From: Vibrio sp. Isolate34 | Lineage (GTDB): Bacteria; Pseudomonadota; Gammaproteobacteria; Enterobacterales; Vibrionaceae | Length of the DNA: 64,000 nucleotides | Assembly (NCBI RefSeq): GCF_022397915.1 | Contig: NZ_JAKEUO010000005.1 | Coordinates: 178,492-242,491 of the forward strand | Reading direction: 5' to 3' | Shown here: piece after piece, positions 25,764 through 35,008 of the stretch | How positions within the stretch are numbered: the first letter of the stretch is position 1 | Layout of the letters: the number at the start of each line of letters is the position of its first letter | Program-made: the position numbers and the translations under genes | Notes under the pieces: model-generated | Seen by the model: only the letters and a program-made list of their open reading frames with translations | Databases searched by the model: none | Told to the model about the DNA's origin: nothing

Positions 25764-26678
25764 ATGAAAATTTCTGATCTAACAACTCAAATGGCTAGGG
25801 TTAATAACAATAAGACAGAAAAACAAGCGAAGGTCAGCCGTGTGCTGACCTTTTCTTGTGTTGATGGACCGGGAAATCGCCTAGTGCTGTTCCTACAGGG
25901 GTGCAATTTCGATTGTATAACCTGTCACAACCCACACACCATTAATCACTGTAACCATTGCGGAGACTGCGTCAGCGGGTGTCCAAGCGGTGCGTTGAGC
26001 ACCGTTGATGGCAAAGTGAAGTGGGATCCGGTGGCTTGCACCCACTGCGATCAGTGCATAGACATCTGTAATCATAAATCGAGCCCAAAAATCACATCGA
26101 TGACGGTCTTGGAGGTACTTGAACTCGTTAGGCATAACCAATTCTTCTTGAGCGGTATTACCGTCTCGGGTGGCGAAGCGACCATGCAACTGCCGTTTAT
26201 CATTGATTTATTTAAAGCGATTAAAAGCGAGCCGCAGCTAGCACATTTAACGTGTTTTATTGACAGCAATGGTTCGTTGTCGCAACAAGGGTGGGAGCGA
26301 GTATTGCCTTACCTTGATGGTGCGATGATCGACCTTAAATCTTGGCAATCAGAAACACACCAATGGTTGGTCGGCAGAGGAAACCATCGTGTGTTTGAAA
26401 CCATCAATTACTTGGCGCGACAAGGTAAGTTGCATGAAGTTCGGTTGCTGCATATTCCGGACAAAAGTGACCTTGAGGACGAGATAGAGCAAGTTGGCTA
26501 CTACTTAAATGGATTGCCAAGTGATGTCCGGATTCGGCTCAATGCGTTTCAACATCACGGCGTGATCGACGAAGCGCTAGAATGGCCTAAGTGTACAGAG
26601 CAACAAATGCAGAGCTTTCACGACAAACTCTACGCGATAGTTCAAAGACCGATGCAAACGCCAGAGGTTTATACCTAG
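25764..26678 (+). CDS. yjjW: YjjW glycyl-radical enzyme activase (radical SAM)
   Basis: 304-aa radical SAM protein. The SAM-cluster cysteines are in LQGCNFDCITCHNPH (CxxxCxxC), followed by two ferredoxin-like clusters: CNHCGDCVSGCPSGAL and CTHCDQCIDICNHKSSP (about residues 65-110). SAM-binding GISVSGGEATMQ-type motif (TVSGGEATMQ) is at about residue 135. It abstracts hydrogen from the Gly of YjjI via a 5'-deoxyadenosyl radical. Immediate downstream partner of yjjI. Oxygen-sensitive, so function is expected under anoxia. Confidence 0.93.
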   Translation: MKISDLTTQMARVNNNKTEKQAKVSRVLTFSCVDGPGNRLVLFLQGCNFDCITCHNPHTINHCNHCGDCVSGCPSGALSTVDGKVKWDPVACTHCDQCIDICNHKSSPKITSMTVLEVLELVRHNQFFLSGITVSGGEATMQLPFIIDLFKAIKSEPQLAHLTCFIDSNGSLSQQGWERVLPYLDGAMIDLKSWQSETHQWLVGRGNHRVFETINYLARQGKLHEVRLLHIPDKSDLEDEIEQVGYYLNGLPSDVRIRLNAFQHHGVIDEALEWPKCTEQQMQSFHDKLYAIVQRPMQTPEVYT

Positions 26679-26736
26679 CTTCTAAATTGTTTAGATGCTC
26701 AGTCAGGCTTCAAAGAACGTTAAGTCTTTAAAAGGA

Positions 26737-27648
26737 TTAAGCTTCTAAGAACAAGTCACATAGCCATTTGATGGCTTGGTCATTCATGTTTGGTTTGTTC
26801 CATACTAGGCTGTACGCCACTTTACCGTAATCGAAGGGAAGTGGCTTACTCACCAAACCTTGTGCTTGTTTTGCATGCTCAGCCCATTGCTTTGAACAGG
26901 TGAACAAGAAAGGCGTGTGATGACAAAGTACGGCTGCAGCACCAAAGTCCGCTACAGATATCGCCATTTCTCGCGGTTGGTGGCATTGAACTAAGTTTTG
27001 CTCAAAGTAAGGTTGAGACAGTTCGTTATCTAAAATACCAATGTGCTTGTAATCTAAATAGCCCTCGACCGTCAGTTCTTGTTGAGCGAGCGGGTGGTGG
27101 GCACCCATCAAACACACCATCTCATCGGGCAGAATCGTTTCCCAAACCAGCTCTTTGTTATCGGTTGGCGGCTGAGAGATATCATGGGGCAACAAGATCA
27201 GATTCACTTTACCACTAAGCAAAGCATCGAAGCCAAGTTGCTGTTTCGAATAGATATTGAGTTTCGCTTTAGGCGCTAGTTCAGTGGTGATTTTGCTGAT
27301 CTTTGAGGCGAACACTTCAAAGGTGCTTTCACGCATAGAGAGCGAAAAGCTGCCTTGATACTCCTCTGGAGTAAAACTCTTCTGATGAAGGAGTCCATTC
27401 ATACTAGAAAGAATGGCATGAACGGTTGGAGCTATCTTTAAGGCGAAAGGTGTTGGGATTAGCTTGGTGCCGTCTCGATAGAAGAGTTCATCGTTAAGGA
27501 TGTCACGCAATTGCGAGAGTGTTTTACTTACACTCGAAGGGCTCACACAAAGTTGCTCAGACGTTTGAGTCACACTGTGGGTGTTCAGCATAATATGCAG
27601 CGCAGTGAGGTGCTTAAGACTCACTCTCGATAAGTGTAAGTAATCCAT
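26737..27648 (-). CDS. LysR-family regulator
   Basis: 303-aa regulator with an N-terminal HTH (residues 8-65: SLKHLTALHIMLNTHSVTQTS, then VSKTLSQLRDILNDELFYRDG) and a NodD/PbsR-like effector domain (GSFSLSMRESTFEVF, then VNLILLPHDIS). It follows HMG-CoA reductase on the same strand with a 75-bp gap and converges on yjjW. Either could be its target. No ligand can be named. Confidence 0.85.
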   Translation of the reverse strand: MDYLHLSRVSLKHLTALHIMLNTHSVTQTSEQLCVSPSSVSKTLSQLRDILNDELFYRDGTKLIPTPFALKIAPTVHAILSSMNGLLHQKSFTPEEYQGSFSLSMRESTFEVFASKISKITTELAPKAKLNIYSKQQLGFDALLSGKVNLILLPHDISQPPTDNKELVWETILPDEMVCLMGAHHPLAQQELTVEGYLDYKHIGILDNELSQPYFEQNLVQCHQPREMAISVADFGAAAVLCHHTPFLFTCSKQWAEHAKQAQGLVSKPLPFDYGKVAYSLVWNKPNMNDQAIKWLCDLFLEA

Positions 27649-27723
27649 GTGTAACTCACGTATTCAGATTGGCTTGTGATTTTGCATGAACGACAAAACC
27701 GAACAAGCCAAATTGGATAAAGG

Positions 27724-28986
27724 TTATTTACGAGCCAGCTTATGGTGAGCTCGTGAAAAGTGGCCTGCGCAAAATGCACCTACGATGGAAAGCTCACCGG
27801 CTAAACACAGTGCAGCACAGACTTCGGCTAAGGCTTGTGATTTACCGTTACCGTGCAGTCCTAACAAATCGAGACATGCTTTTTGGCTTGGCAACCCAGT
27901 ACCACCACCGACAGTTCCCAACATCAAGTTAGGTAGGGTCACGCTCGCGTATAAGCCGCCTTCTTTGTTCAGTTCCATGCGAGTCATACCAATCGCAGAC
28001 TCAGCCACACACGCCGCGTCTTGGCCGCAAGCAATGTAAAGTGCAGCAAGTGCATTTGCGTAGTGGGCATTGATACCAATCGTGCCACTCAAAGCGCCGC
28101 CCACAGTGGTCATTTGACCAAACTGAACCATCTTCTCTGGCGTGGTATGTAGATACTTAGCAACAAGCTCAGCAGGAATGTTTACTTCGGCAGTGACCTT
28201 TTTACCACGAACACTGCGTAAGGTTTGGGTATTAGCTTTTTTGTCGCCCGATAAGTTGCCATCAAGGAAAGCATGGTCAGGCTTAACTGGTGTGTTTTCG
28301 ATGATGTATTCAAACACGGCATTGGTCGCGATGGTCACCATATTCTGACCAGAAGCGTCTCCAGTTAGAAATTCAAACACCAAGTAGACATGGTTGCCTT
28401 CGATGTTGATATTGATGTCGGTAAGCTTGCCGTGTGATGTGGTTGATTCAGCTAAGGTTTTAAATTGCTCATATTGGGTGACAGCCCAAGCCACAAACTG
28501 TCCTGCTTCTACTAAACCTTGGAATGCAAAACCGGGAGTACGTGTTACGCCTTCATTGAGCAACATCGCACTTGCGCCACCACAAGCTGTAATCAGCTTT
28601 GAACCACGGTTGTAAGACGCGACAAGCGCTGCCTCAGTAGTTGCGAGTGGTACCAAGTAATCTCCCTCAGCAAACAGGCCATTGACTCTTAGCGGTCCAG
28701 AGACACCAACAGGCACTTTCACTGTTCCAATGAAGTGTTCGATGTTTTTCTCATAAGCTTGAATCTGACTTTCAGTATGGGAGTCGAGTAGCTCTTTTTG
28801 CGATTCTGCGTTATCGAGAGCAGCCCAACGGCGTGTGAGATTTTTTTCTGTCAGATAGGGGCTAGGTGTCAGCTTGTTTACTGGTTTTTCAAAGTGAGGT
28901 TGAAGCTTTTTTTCTAATTCGTCTGCGGAGATGTCGCCTCCTAAAATAGAAACATAGTCACGGCGATGCAGATTTAGTTTTGGCAT
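27724..28986 (-). CDS. hydroxymethylglutaryl-CoA reductase
   Basis: 420-aa HMG-CoA reductase, reducing HMG-CoA to mevalonate. Start placed at ATG 28986 (MPKLNLHRRDYVS); an in-frame ATG 72 bases upstream lacks homology-like sequence and both lack strong ribosome sites. Catalytic signatures: ATTEAALVASYNRG (Glu about residue 118), SGDKKANTQT (Lys about 249), GDASGQNMV (Asp region), the cofactor loop GTVGGGTGLPSQ, and a His-rich tail CAGHFSRAHHKL carrying the catalytic His. The pattern is closer to class I (eukaryote-like) enzymes than class II. Other mevalonate genes are not in this window; vibrios usually make isoprenoids by the MEP route. Confidence 0.92.
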   Translation of the reverse strand: MPKLNLHRRDYVSILGGDISADELEKKLQPHFEKPVNKLTPSPYLTEKNLTRRWAALDNAESQKELLDSHTESQIQAYEKNIEHFIGTVKVPVGVSGPLRVNGLFAEGDYLVPLATTEAALVASYNRGSKLITACGGASAMLLNEGVTRTPGFAFQGLVEAGQFVAWAVTQYEQFKTLAESTTSHGKLTDININIEGNHVYLVFEFLTGDASGQNMVTIATNAVFEYIIENTPVKPDHAFLDGNLSGDKKANTQTLRSVRGKKVTAEVNIPAELVAKYLHTTPEKMVQFGQMTTVGGALSGTIGINAHYANALAALYIACGQDAACVAESAIGMTRMELNKEGGLYASVTLPNLMLGTVGGGTGLPSQKACLDLLGLHGNGKSQALAEVCAALCLAGELSIVGAFCAGHFSRAHHKLARK

Positions 28987-29171
28987 AAATAGTATGAAGT
29001 AAAGTTTGTGCAGCAAATTGGTTTGCGCTGATTCTACCGAGTAATAAACCAGAAACAAGCGTCAGATATAATGAGTTACAGTTTGTGTGCTTATTGCGTC
29101 AAAAAGCGTCCAAAGTGGTTGAATCAAGTCGATTTAGAACATTGAAAATAAGTGCGAACGATAAGTATCGC

Positions 29172-29492
29172 TTAGATGTGGATGTCTAGAAGACTACCGA
29201 TCGCTTCGTTTTGACGATCAACCACACTCGCACCCACACGGTTATAACTGGCACTTTGGGTTAGTTTCAATAGTGAATCGGTTGAGGATGAAACAGGTTC
29301 TGGGTCTTTGTCTTTAAACGAAATGGATTGTTCAGGCTCTACTTGGTTGAAGCTGAGATCACTGCCTTTGAAAGCATCATCGGATTCAGGAGTGTGTTGT
29401 GAGGCTTGATTGAGTTCGAGCGCGGCTTCTTCAGCCATGTTGTTTGACTGCTGAATAATGGCGTAACCAGATTGAATACCAGATATCGACAT
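29172..29492 (-). CDS. hypothetical protein, flagellar-rod-like N terminus
   Basis: 106-aa soluble protein with no TM segment. The start, MSISGIQSGYAIIQQSNNMAEEAA, has the look of small motility-associated or flagellar rod-type N termini, followed by an acidic Ser-rich middle and a final SYNRVGASVVDRQNEAIGSLLDIHI resembling the C-terminal pattern of such proteins. Similarity is by eye only. No neighbouring flagellar genes. The 112-bp gap to HMG-CoA reductase and 122-bp gap to the next small gene show no operon. Confidence 0.6.
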   Translation of the reverse strand: MSISGIQSGYAIIQQSNNMAEEAALELNQASQHTPESDDAFKGSDLSFNQVEPEQSISFKDKDPEPVSSSTDSLLKLTQSASYNRVGASVVDRQNEAIGSLLDIHI

Positions 29493-29613
29493 AGCAGAAC
29501 CTTTAATTGACGTGTTGAATAAGTCTAGGTGGACGATATTTTGAGCGCAATGGTGAAGGGGTAAAATTTACAGTGAAACAGTGTACTTAAGCTAAAATAG
29601 TGACGTCTGTCTA

Positions 29614-29775
29614 TTAACTGAACAGATCGTTCAATGCATTTAGCTCCTCATCAGTAAGAAGAGTTTGTTGTTCCGTTTCAAGATTACCGTCAATCTCGCC
29701 CTGCAACGCTTTTAATTGCTGTGGGCTAAGAAGCTGAATCTGTTGTTTGAATGCTTCAAATTGTTGTGTATTCAT
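29614..29775 (-). CDS. 53-aa protein like the N terminus of IS1595-type transposases
   Basis: Begins at ATG 29775 (MNTQQFEAFKQQIQLLSPQQL), preceded by AAGGTCACATT. The sequence QLLSPQQLKALQGEIDGNLE plus LLTDEELNALNDLF is Gln/Leu-rich and reads like the short region before the zinc ribbon in IS1595-type transposases, but no transposase body follows. It may be a remnant or an independent small protein. The similarity is weak, so it is called with low confidence. Confidence 0.45.
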   Translation of the reverse strand: MNTQQFEAFKQQIQLLSPQQLKALQGEIDGNLETEQQTLLTDEELNALNDLFS

Positions 29776-30131
29776 AATGTGACCTTGCTTCAAATCCATA
29801 TGCTCAATTGAGCATAGACTACTGGTGCAGGAAATCAAACAAGATTAAGTGAATATCAAACGAAATTTGTAATTTCCTAGAACTAAGACAACTATAAATT
29901 CCTCTGGTCGTTTTTTGTCCGAGAAATGTTAGGTAAAGTTAAGGCTTGGTCAATCAAAGTCAGAAAATTCCTACAATGTAAAAATCGTCTTAACCCTTAT
30001 GTGGTAAGCGTAGGTAAGCAGTTGCTCTACTCAATTAAAGGTATTGGTAGAGCAACATATAACTGTAACAAATGTTCAAAAGGTGTACAATTAATGCTAT
30101 CTTTTTGTTTTTACAGTATTTTGTTTGTCAA
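29776..30131. other. intergenic region with hairpin
   Basis: 356 bp between the small gene and yccS. It holds one perfect stem: GTTGCTCTAC (30021-30030) and GTAGAGCAAC (30047-30056) around a 16-base loop, with no T-run. The frame at 29926-30135 on the plus strand looks spurious. Confidence 0.5.
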
Positions 30132-32315
30132 TTAAGAATCCGCTTTATCGAGCGGTTTATCAATCTTCACCTTGACCGCAAACTTGGTCGCTAGGGTATG
30201 CAGTTCTGGAAGCATTCGATAAATTAAATGAAGCTGTTGTAAGACCATTCTGACAGAGCTTTCATCTTCTTCTCGCCACTCACTTAGACGTTTATCAAGT
30301 TCAGGGTCGTATACATTTTTAACCTCACACTGTTCACGATGTGAATAGAGTTGGTCATTCAGAGCATCAAGGTGCTCGTGTATCACACGGTGTGCATCGA
30401 GAACGAGCTTGTGTGTAGATTCGTCGTCAATACGCGTTCTGTGTGCGCCCAGTGCTGAAATATAGCTGAGTAGGGCGTGATTCAGCGTCAGAAAGCGAAA
30501 GCTCTCATCTTCAGAAGTACGATATTTGCCCGGCTCAACCAACATGCTACTGATAGCACCAGTCAGATTCGCATCGTTATTGTGTGCGCTGCGGCGGGCG
30601 ATACGGTAATTCAGCGTGTCTTTCTTACCTACACGATATTGGCCAATGATCTGCGCAAGGTAGTTCTTGTTGGAATCAAGAGCATCAGCCATTACTTTAT
30701 GCAGTCGTTTTGATTGCCAGTCAGGCAACACATAAACGACCGCCAATACAGCGAGGGCACAGCCGATGAAGGTATCTGCCAGTCTTGGCAGCACCACGGC
30801 GTAGCCTTCTCCAAGTTGGTTAAAGCAGAACAGTACCAACAGGGTGATAAAGCCAGTTGCGAATCCGTAGTTGTTGATACGGAAAGCGAAGAACATCACG
30901 CCACTGATCACAATGAACACCAACTGGCTCTCTTGAGAAGGGAAGAAGGTCAGTAGCGGAACGCCAATTAATAAGCCTGCAACGGTGCCAATGACACGCG
31001 CAGTCAGCTTTTGGCGAGTAGCGCTGTAGTTTGGCTGACACACAAATAGCGTTGTCAGTAGAATCCAGTAGCCGCGTTCAATATCAAAACCTTGAATAAT
31101 GCCGTAACCGAAAGTTAGCGTAATGGCCATACGAATCGCGTGACGAAACAGCATCGAATCTGTATGCAGGTTGGCTTTTATCTTTTGCCACATCGCAGTC
31201 AAGGTGTGCGGATTGGTATCGTCTAAGACATCTTCTTCTAACTTCTCTGCATCTGGGTTACTGATGTTCGATAGCTGCTTTTCGACCGTAGCAAGGTTAT
31301 TGAATAGATAATCCAATTGGCTCAGCAATGGCTTCCATTCTGGTTTGTTTTGCTGATGTAGATGATTAAGTGAAGACATCAGTTCATCAAGCGCCAATAC
31401 CGATTTATCGCCATGTTGGTATTCTGCGCCAATCTTTAGTGAGCTCGCCACTTCTTTACACGCGGTTGCTTGTGCTTCCAGCAGATACTTAAAACGAAAC
31501 AGTACATCAGAGCGCTCAAAGTGTTTGGCTAGTTCTTGATAACGGTAGTGGGTTGAACTCACACGCTCGTGAATATCTTGTGCGATGAAGTAAGTATTTA
31601 AGAATCGATCACTGGGTCCGTCAATGTGTCCGCGTTTAGAGCGATTAAGCAGGGTTGCTTTACACATATTGAGTGCATTGACGGTACTCGCATTTAATTT
31701 GGCTTCAATAATGCGGTGCGGCTGAGGGATAAGATCAGATACTGGGTAGAACAGTTCTGCCTTAGATCCCATGTAGGTGCCAATCTGATCAAACACGTTA
31801 GCAAGGTTTTGCTGCACAGGTTGCATTGGCCACACAATCTGCCAGATCATCGACATGAAGTAGTACCATGCCGCGCCTGTTAAGAGCAATAACGGTTGGA
31901 ACCATAAGTTGATGCTCTCATGAGCGCCGAGCATGGTGTAGATAGCAACCAGCAGAGAACCAAAGGCGATACTGGCGTATTTAGGCCCAATGGCGCCGAG
32001 CATAATGAACGAGAATGTGGATGCGAAAAGACCTAGCGAGAATAACCAAGGTGTGTCGAACAGCAGTTCTATAGAAAAGGCGGCGATCGCAAAACAGATA
32101 AAGGTCAGGGTGAGCGCTTTCAAGCGTCCCGTGAAGCTGTCATCACTTTCTGCTAGTGCAGCGGCGATGACACCTAAGATCAATGGAGTGATGAGTGTGT
32201 TTTGCCCATAATACCAAGCAGGAACGACAACACCGAGCAGAGTGATGAGAATTAATACGCTGTAATTTATGGTTTTATTCGCCCAATAGAGGCGTAATTT
32301 GGCTGAAAAGTCCAC
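30132..32315 (-). CDS. yccS: YccS-type inner-membrane protein (FUSC family)
   Basis: 727-aa membrane protein with two TM bundles (about residues 15-170 and 400-525: seven and six helices) separated by cytosolic helical domains, the layout of YccS/YhfK and FUSC efflux-like proteins. Motifs include FVCQPNYSATRQKLTARVIGT (FUSC signature) and ALAESDDSFTGRLKAL. Length is near E. coli YccS (717). Function is unproven; related proteins take part in aromatic-acid efflux. Divergent from helD with a 177-bp gap that contains an ATGAGA-N10-TCTCAT inverted repeat. Confidence 0.9.
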   Translation of the reverse strand: MDFSAKLRLYWANKTINYSVLILITLLGVVVPAWYYGQNTLITPLILGVIAAALAESDDSFTGRLKALTLTFICFAIAAFSIELLFDTPWLFSLGLFASTFSFIMLGAIGPKYASIAFGSLLVAIYTMLGAHESINLWFQPLLLLTGAAWYYFMSMIWQIVWPMQPVQQNLANVFDQIGTYMGSKAELFYPVSDLIPQPHRIIEAKLNASTVNALNMCKATLLNRSKRGHIDGPSDRFLNTYFIAQDIHERVSSTHYRYQELAKHFERSDVLFRFKYLLEAQATACKEVASSLKIGAEYQHGDKSVLALDELMSSLNHLHQQNKPEWKPLLSQLDYLFNNLATVEKQLSNISNPDAEKLEEDVLDDTNPHTLTAMWQKIKANLHTDSMLFRHAIRMAITLTFGYGIIQGFDIERGYWILLTTLFVCQPNYSATRQKLTARVIGTVAGLLIGVPLLTFFPSQESQLVFIVISGVMFFAFRINNYGFATGFITLLVLFCFNQLGEGYAVVLPRLADTFIGCALAVLAVVYVLPDWQSKRLHKVMADALDSNKNYLAQIIGQYRVGKKDTLNYRIARRSAHNNDANLTGAISSMLVEPGKYRTSEDESFRFLTLNHALLSYISALGAHRTRIDDESTHKLVLDAHRVIHEHLDALNDQLYSHREQCEVKNVYDPELDKRLSEWREEDESSVRMVLQQLHLIYRMLPELHTLATKFAVKVKIDKPLDKADS

Positions 32316-32424
32316 AGTCGCTCACTTGACACACTAAAAACCATAATCCTAACAGAAATCAAGCACAAGAATTTGATACTTATCCATAATTGCCCGTAGG
32401 TGGTCATGAAAGCGTCGATAAGAT

Positions 32425-32446
32425 ATGAGATATTATTAATTCTCAT
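32425..32446. promoter_or_regulatory. inverted repeat between yccS and helD
   Basis: ATGAGA (32425-32430), 10-bp AT-rich spacer, TCTCAT (32441-32446). Partly Fur-like (AATGAGAAT half-site on the minus strand) but the second half is poor. Confidence 0.25.
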
Positions 32447-32492
32447 TGCATCATGATATAAATTCAATATTCCTAATTAAGAGCACACTCCA

Positions 32493-34568
32493 ATGCAGCT
32501 AAGCGCTAACAAGACTGCACAGTTTTTTATTCAAAATGAATATCATCAGGTTGAACTTGATGGTTCACGTCTGCTGTTATCTTCAGTGGGCAGTGAGGAA
32601 CGCATCCCGTTTACTATTTGGAGTGGCAAGATAGCGATAAAGCGCGGATTGTTTTGGGGATCGTTACAGTTTTTTGCTAACCAACAAGACGGTAAACAGC
32701 GCAGTTGGTTAGTTCAAGGTTTGCCATGGGATCAATGTCGTCAGTTTGCACGTACATCGGTTGCAGCTTATCAAAAATGGCACGACACACAGTGTGAACA
32801 ATTGGCTGAGCACGTTCCTAAATGGGAAGCCGAATTAACACGTCTGGAGCAGCTTCCAGCCTTCTTACCTCATTCTAAAGTCAACACTTGGGTCGACATG
32901 GTCAACGCTGGTTTAGAAAGCATGACAATGACTTTAGACGAAGCCGCACAGCGCATGCCAAACCGTATTGCGCGAATGCAGCCTTGGCTATCTGAAACCG
33001 AGATCAAGCAAGCAGAACGAAACCAGCAATGGCTAGAGACAGAAAGGAAGAACTGGGAAGTGTTGTTTGCTCAGTGTGAGTCGTCTCCTTTGAACTTGTC
33101 GCAGCAATACGCAGTTTTGATGAACGATAACCATAACCTGATTCTTGCAGGTGCTGGCTCGGGTAAAACCAGTGTGTTGACTGCTCGCGTCGCTTATCTA
33201 TTGCAAAGTCATCAGGCGCAAGCTGAAGAGCTTCTACTGCTCGCATTTGGGCGTGAAGCCGCGGAAGAGATGAAGCAGCGTTTGGATAGCAAAATCGGCT
33301 TATCCGCCGAGAAGGTACAAGTGAGCACTTTCCACCAGTTAGGTTTGAAGATCCTGAATCAGGTTGAAACCGAGCGTGTTGTGATTTCTCCATTAGCCTT
33401 GGATGATAATCAGCGCCAAGCTTGGTGTATTGATTGGTTGAAGAAGCACTGGATGACACCGACCAACTTCAAGCGTTGGCAAAAGCACTTGTCTAAATGG
33501 CCAATTGCCTATCTAACGGGTGATGATGAACTTGGGAGCCATGTTTCAAACCTCAAATTGATTGGCTGGCTCGAGAAGCAACTTGAACAGCTGAATGCGT
33601 CAGGCCTAACTAAAAAAGAAGTACAACAGCAGCTTATTGATCACCGAGATTACACGCGCCTTAACAGTGAACTCTCCCTGTGTTGGCCTTGTGTGACGGC
33701 ATGGCAGAAAGCACTGAAAGAAGAGAACCATATCGACTTCTCGACCATGATAAGCCGCGCGACCCAATACGTCGAAAAGGGTAAGTTTATCTCGCCTTGG
33801 AAGTTCATCATGATCGATGAGTATCAAGATATCTCACCTGATCGTCTTGCTTTGGTTGAAGCGCTGTGTAATCAGTCGAAAGCTCAGCACCAAGCTTCTA
33901 TTTTTGCAGTGGGTGATGACTGGCAGTCAATCTACCAATTTGCAGGCGCCGATGTGGATCTCACGACTGGATTTAAAGACCGTTTCGAGAGTTCGACGAT
34001 TCACCACCTAGATACCACTTATCGATTTAACAATCAGTTAGGTGCGGTTGCCAATCGCTTCGTACAAGAAAACCCGATTCAATTGCCGAAAGAATTGAAC
34101 AGCTTCAAACAACAGAAGCAGAAGTCGGTGTACAGTGCGCCAAGTAAAGAAGTTGAGAAGATCCTCGACCAATTGAATCGTCAATCTAAGGGCAAAACTA
34201 ATAAGTCTGTCCTGTTGCTTGGTCGTAATCATTACCACAAACCAGAGTTGTTGGAAGACTGGAAGAAGATCTTTACCTCCATAGACATCAGCTTCATGAC
34301 TTGTCACGCCAGTAAGGGTAAAGAAGCCGATTTCGTCATTATCCTTTGTGTCGATGAAGGGCAGTTCCCAGCGAAGAAAAAACAGCTGCATATTGATGGT
34401 GCGTTAACAGAATCGTCAGACGTGTTCCCTTATGCTGAAGAGCGTCGCCTTTTCTACGTGGCAATGACTCGTGCGAAAGAGAAAGTATGGATCACGCATA
34501 GCGGAGATGGGTCTGGTTTCGTTCAAGAGCTGCATGGTTCGGATTACCCGGTAGTTCGTAAAAAGTGA
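32493..34568 (+). CDS. helD: DNA helicase IV
   Basis: 691-aa superfamily 1 (UvrD/Rep-like) helicase. Walker A is LILAGAGSGKTSVLTARVAYLL (about residue 217), Walker B FIMIDEYQDISPDRLALVEALC, motif III VGDDWQSIYQFAGADVDL, motif IV/V MTCHASKGKEADFVII, motif VI ERRLFYVAMTRAKEKVWI. A 190-residue N-terminal domain precedes the core, as in E. coli HelD (684). ATP-dependent 3'-5' unwinding of DNA. Start ATG 32493; the upstream gene yccS is divergent. Confidence 0.95.
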   Translation: MQLSANKTAQFFIQNEYHQVELDGSRLLLSSVGSEERIPFTIWSGKIAIKRGLFWGSLQFFANQQDGKQRSWLVQGLPWDQCRQFARTSVAAYQKWHDTQCEQLAEHVPKWEAELTRLEQLPAFLPHSKVNTWVDMVNAGLESMTMTLDEAAQRMPNRIARMQPWLSETEIKQAERNQQWLETERKNWEVLFAQCESSPLNLSQQYAVLMNDNHNLILAGAGSGKTSVLTARVAYLLQSHQAQAEELLLLAFGREAAEEMKQRLDSKIGLSAEKVQVSTFHQLGLKILNQVETERVVISPLALDDNQRQAWCIDWLKKHWMTPTNFKRWQKHLSKWPIAYLTGDDELGSHVSNLKLIGWLEKQLEQLNASGLTKKEVQQQLIDHRDYTRLNSELSLCWPCVTAWQKALKEENHIDFSTMISRATQYVEKGKFISPWKFIMIDEYQDISPDRLALVEALCNQSKAQHQASIFAVGDDWQSIYQFAGADVDLTTGFKDRFESSTIHHLDTTYRFNNQLGAVANRFVQENPIQLPKELNSFKQQKQKSVYSAPSKEVEKILDQLNRQSKGKTNKSVLLLGRNHYHKPELLEDWKKIFTSIDISFMTCHASKGKEADFVIILCVDEGQFPAKKKQLHIDGALTESSDVFPYAEERRLFYVAMTRAKEKVWITHSGDGSGFVQELHGSDYPVVRKK

Positions 34569-34657
34569 TGCCATTTGAGGTGATCGTCTAAGATTAGATT
34601 TTAAGCCACTTTGACTTGTCTCATTAGGTTGAAGTTCGAAAGTAAAAGGAAGCAGAT

Positions 34658-35008
34658 ATGGAACATGGCTCAATCAACTATATTGAATTTGCAGCGCGCG
34701 ACATCGCGACAACCAAGGCGTTTTTCAGCCAAGTGTTTGCTTGGAAATTTGAAGATCATGGGCCTGAATATTCTGCTTTTGAAGGTAAAGGCTTAATGGG
34801 CGGGTTTTACTCGGCGGATCTGGTGTCTAATGCAGACAAAGGTGCAGCGTTGATGGTTTTCTATAGCGAAGACCTTGAGCAGACCGAACGTGACGTGATT
34901 GAGGCTGGTGGGGAAGTAAACCGCGAGATATTCAGTTTTCCTGGTGGTCGACGCTTCCACTTTCGAGAGCCAAGTGGCAACGAGATGGCGGTGTGGAGTG
35001 ATAAGTAG
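34658..35008 (+). CDS. VOC-family (glyoxalase-fold) protein
   Basis: 116-aa single-domain vicinal oxygen chelate protein. It starts MEHGSINYIEFAARDIATTKAFFSQVFAW and ends FREPSGNEMAVWSD, the normal N- and C-terminal repeats. Metal ligands are not obvious in all positions (the usual first His is replaced in NYIEF). AAAGGAAGCAGAT precedes ATG 34658. These proteins bind or convert small molecules such as glyoxal adducts or antibiotics, but no substrate is apparent here. Separate from helD by 89 bp. Confidence 0.85.
   Translation: MEHGSINYIEFAARDIATTKAFFSQVFAWKFEDHGPEYSAFEGKGLMGGFYSADLVSNADKGAALMVFYSEDLEQTERDVIEAGGEVNREIFSFPGGRRFHFREPSGNEMAVWSDK

Noticed and set aside
30021..30060. tRNA-like sequence (GGTAGAGCAAC)
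   Set aside because: Resembles a D-arm by chance; no T-loop GGTTCGAAT or acceptor stem, so not a tRNA.
29926..30135. 69-aa plus-strand frame
   Set aside because: Contains the hairpin and ends in yccS; no ribosome site or family resemblance.
33004..33459. 151-aa minus-strand frame within helD
   Set aside because: Antisense to conserved helicase motifs.
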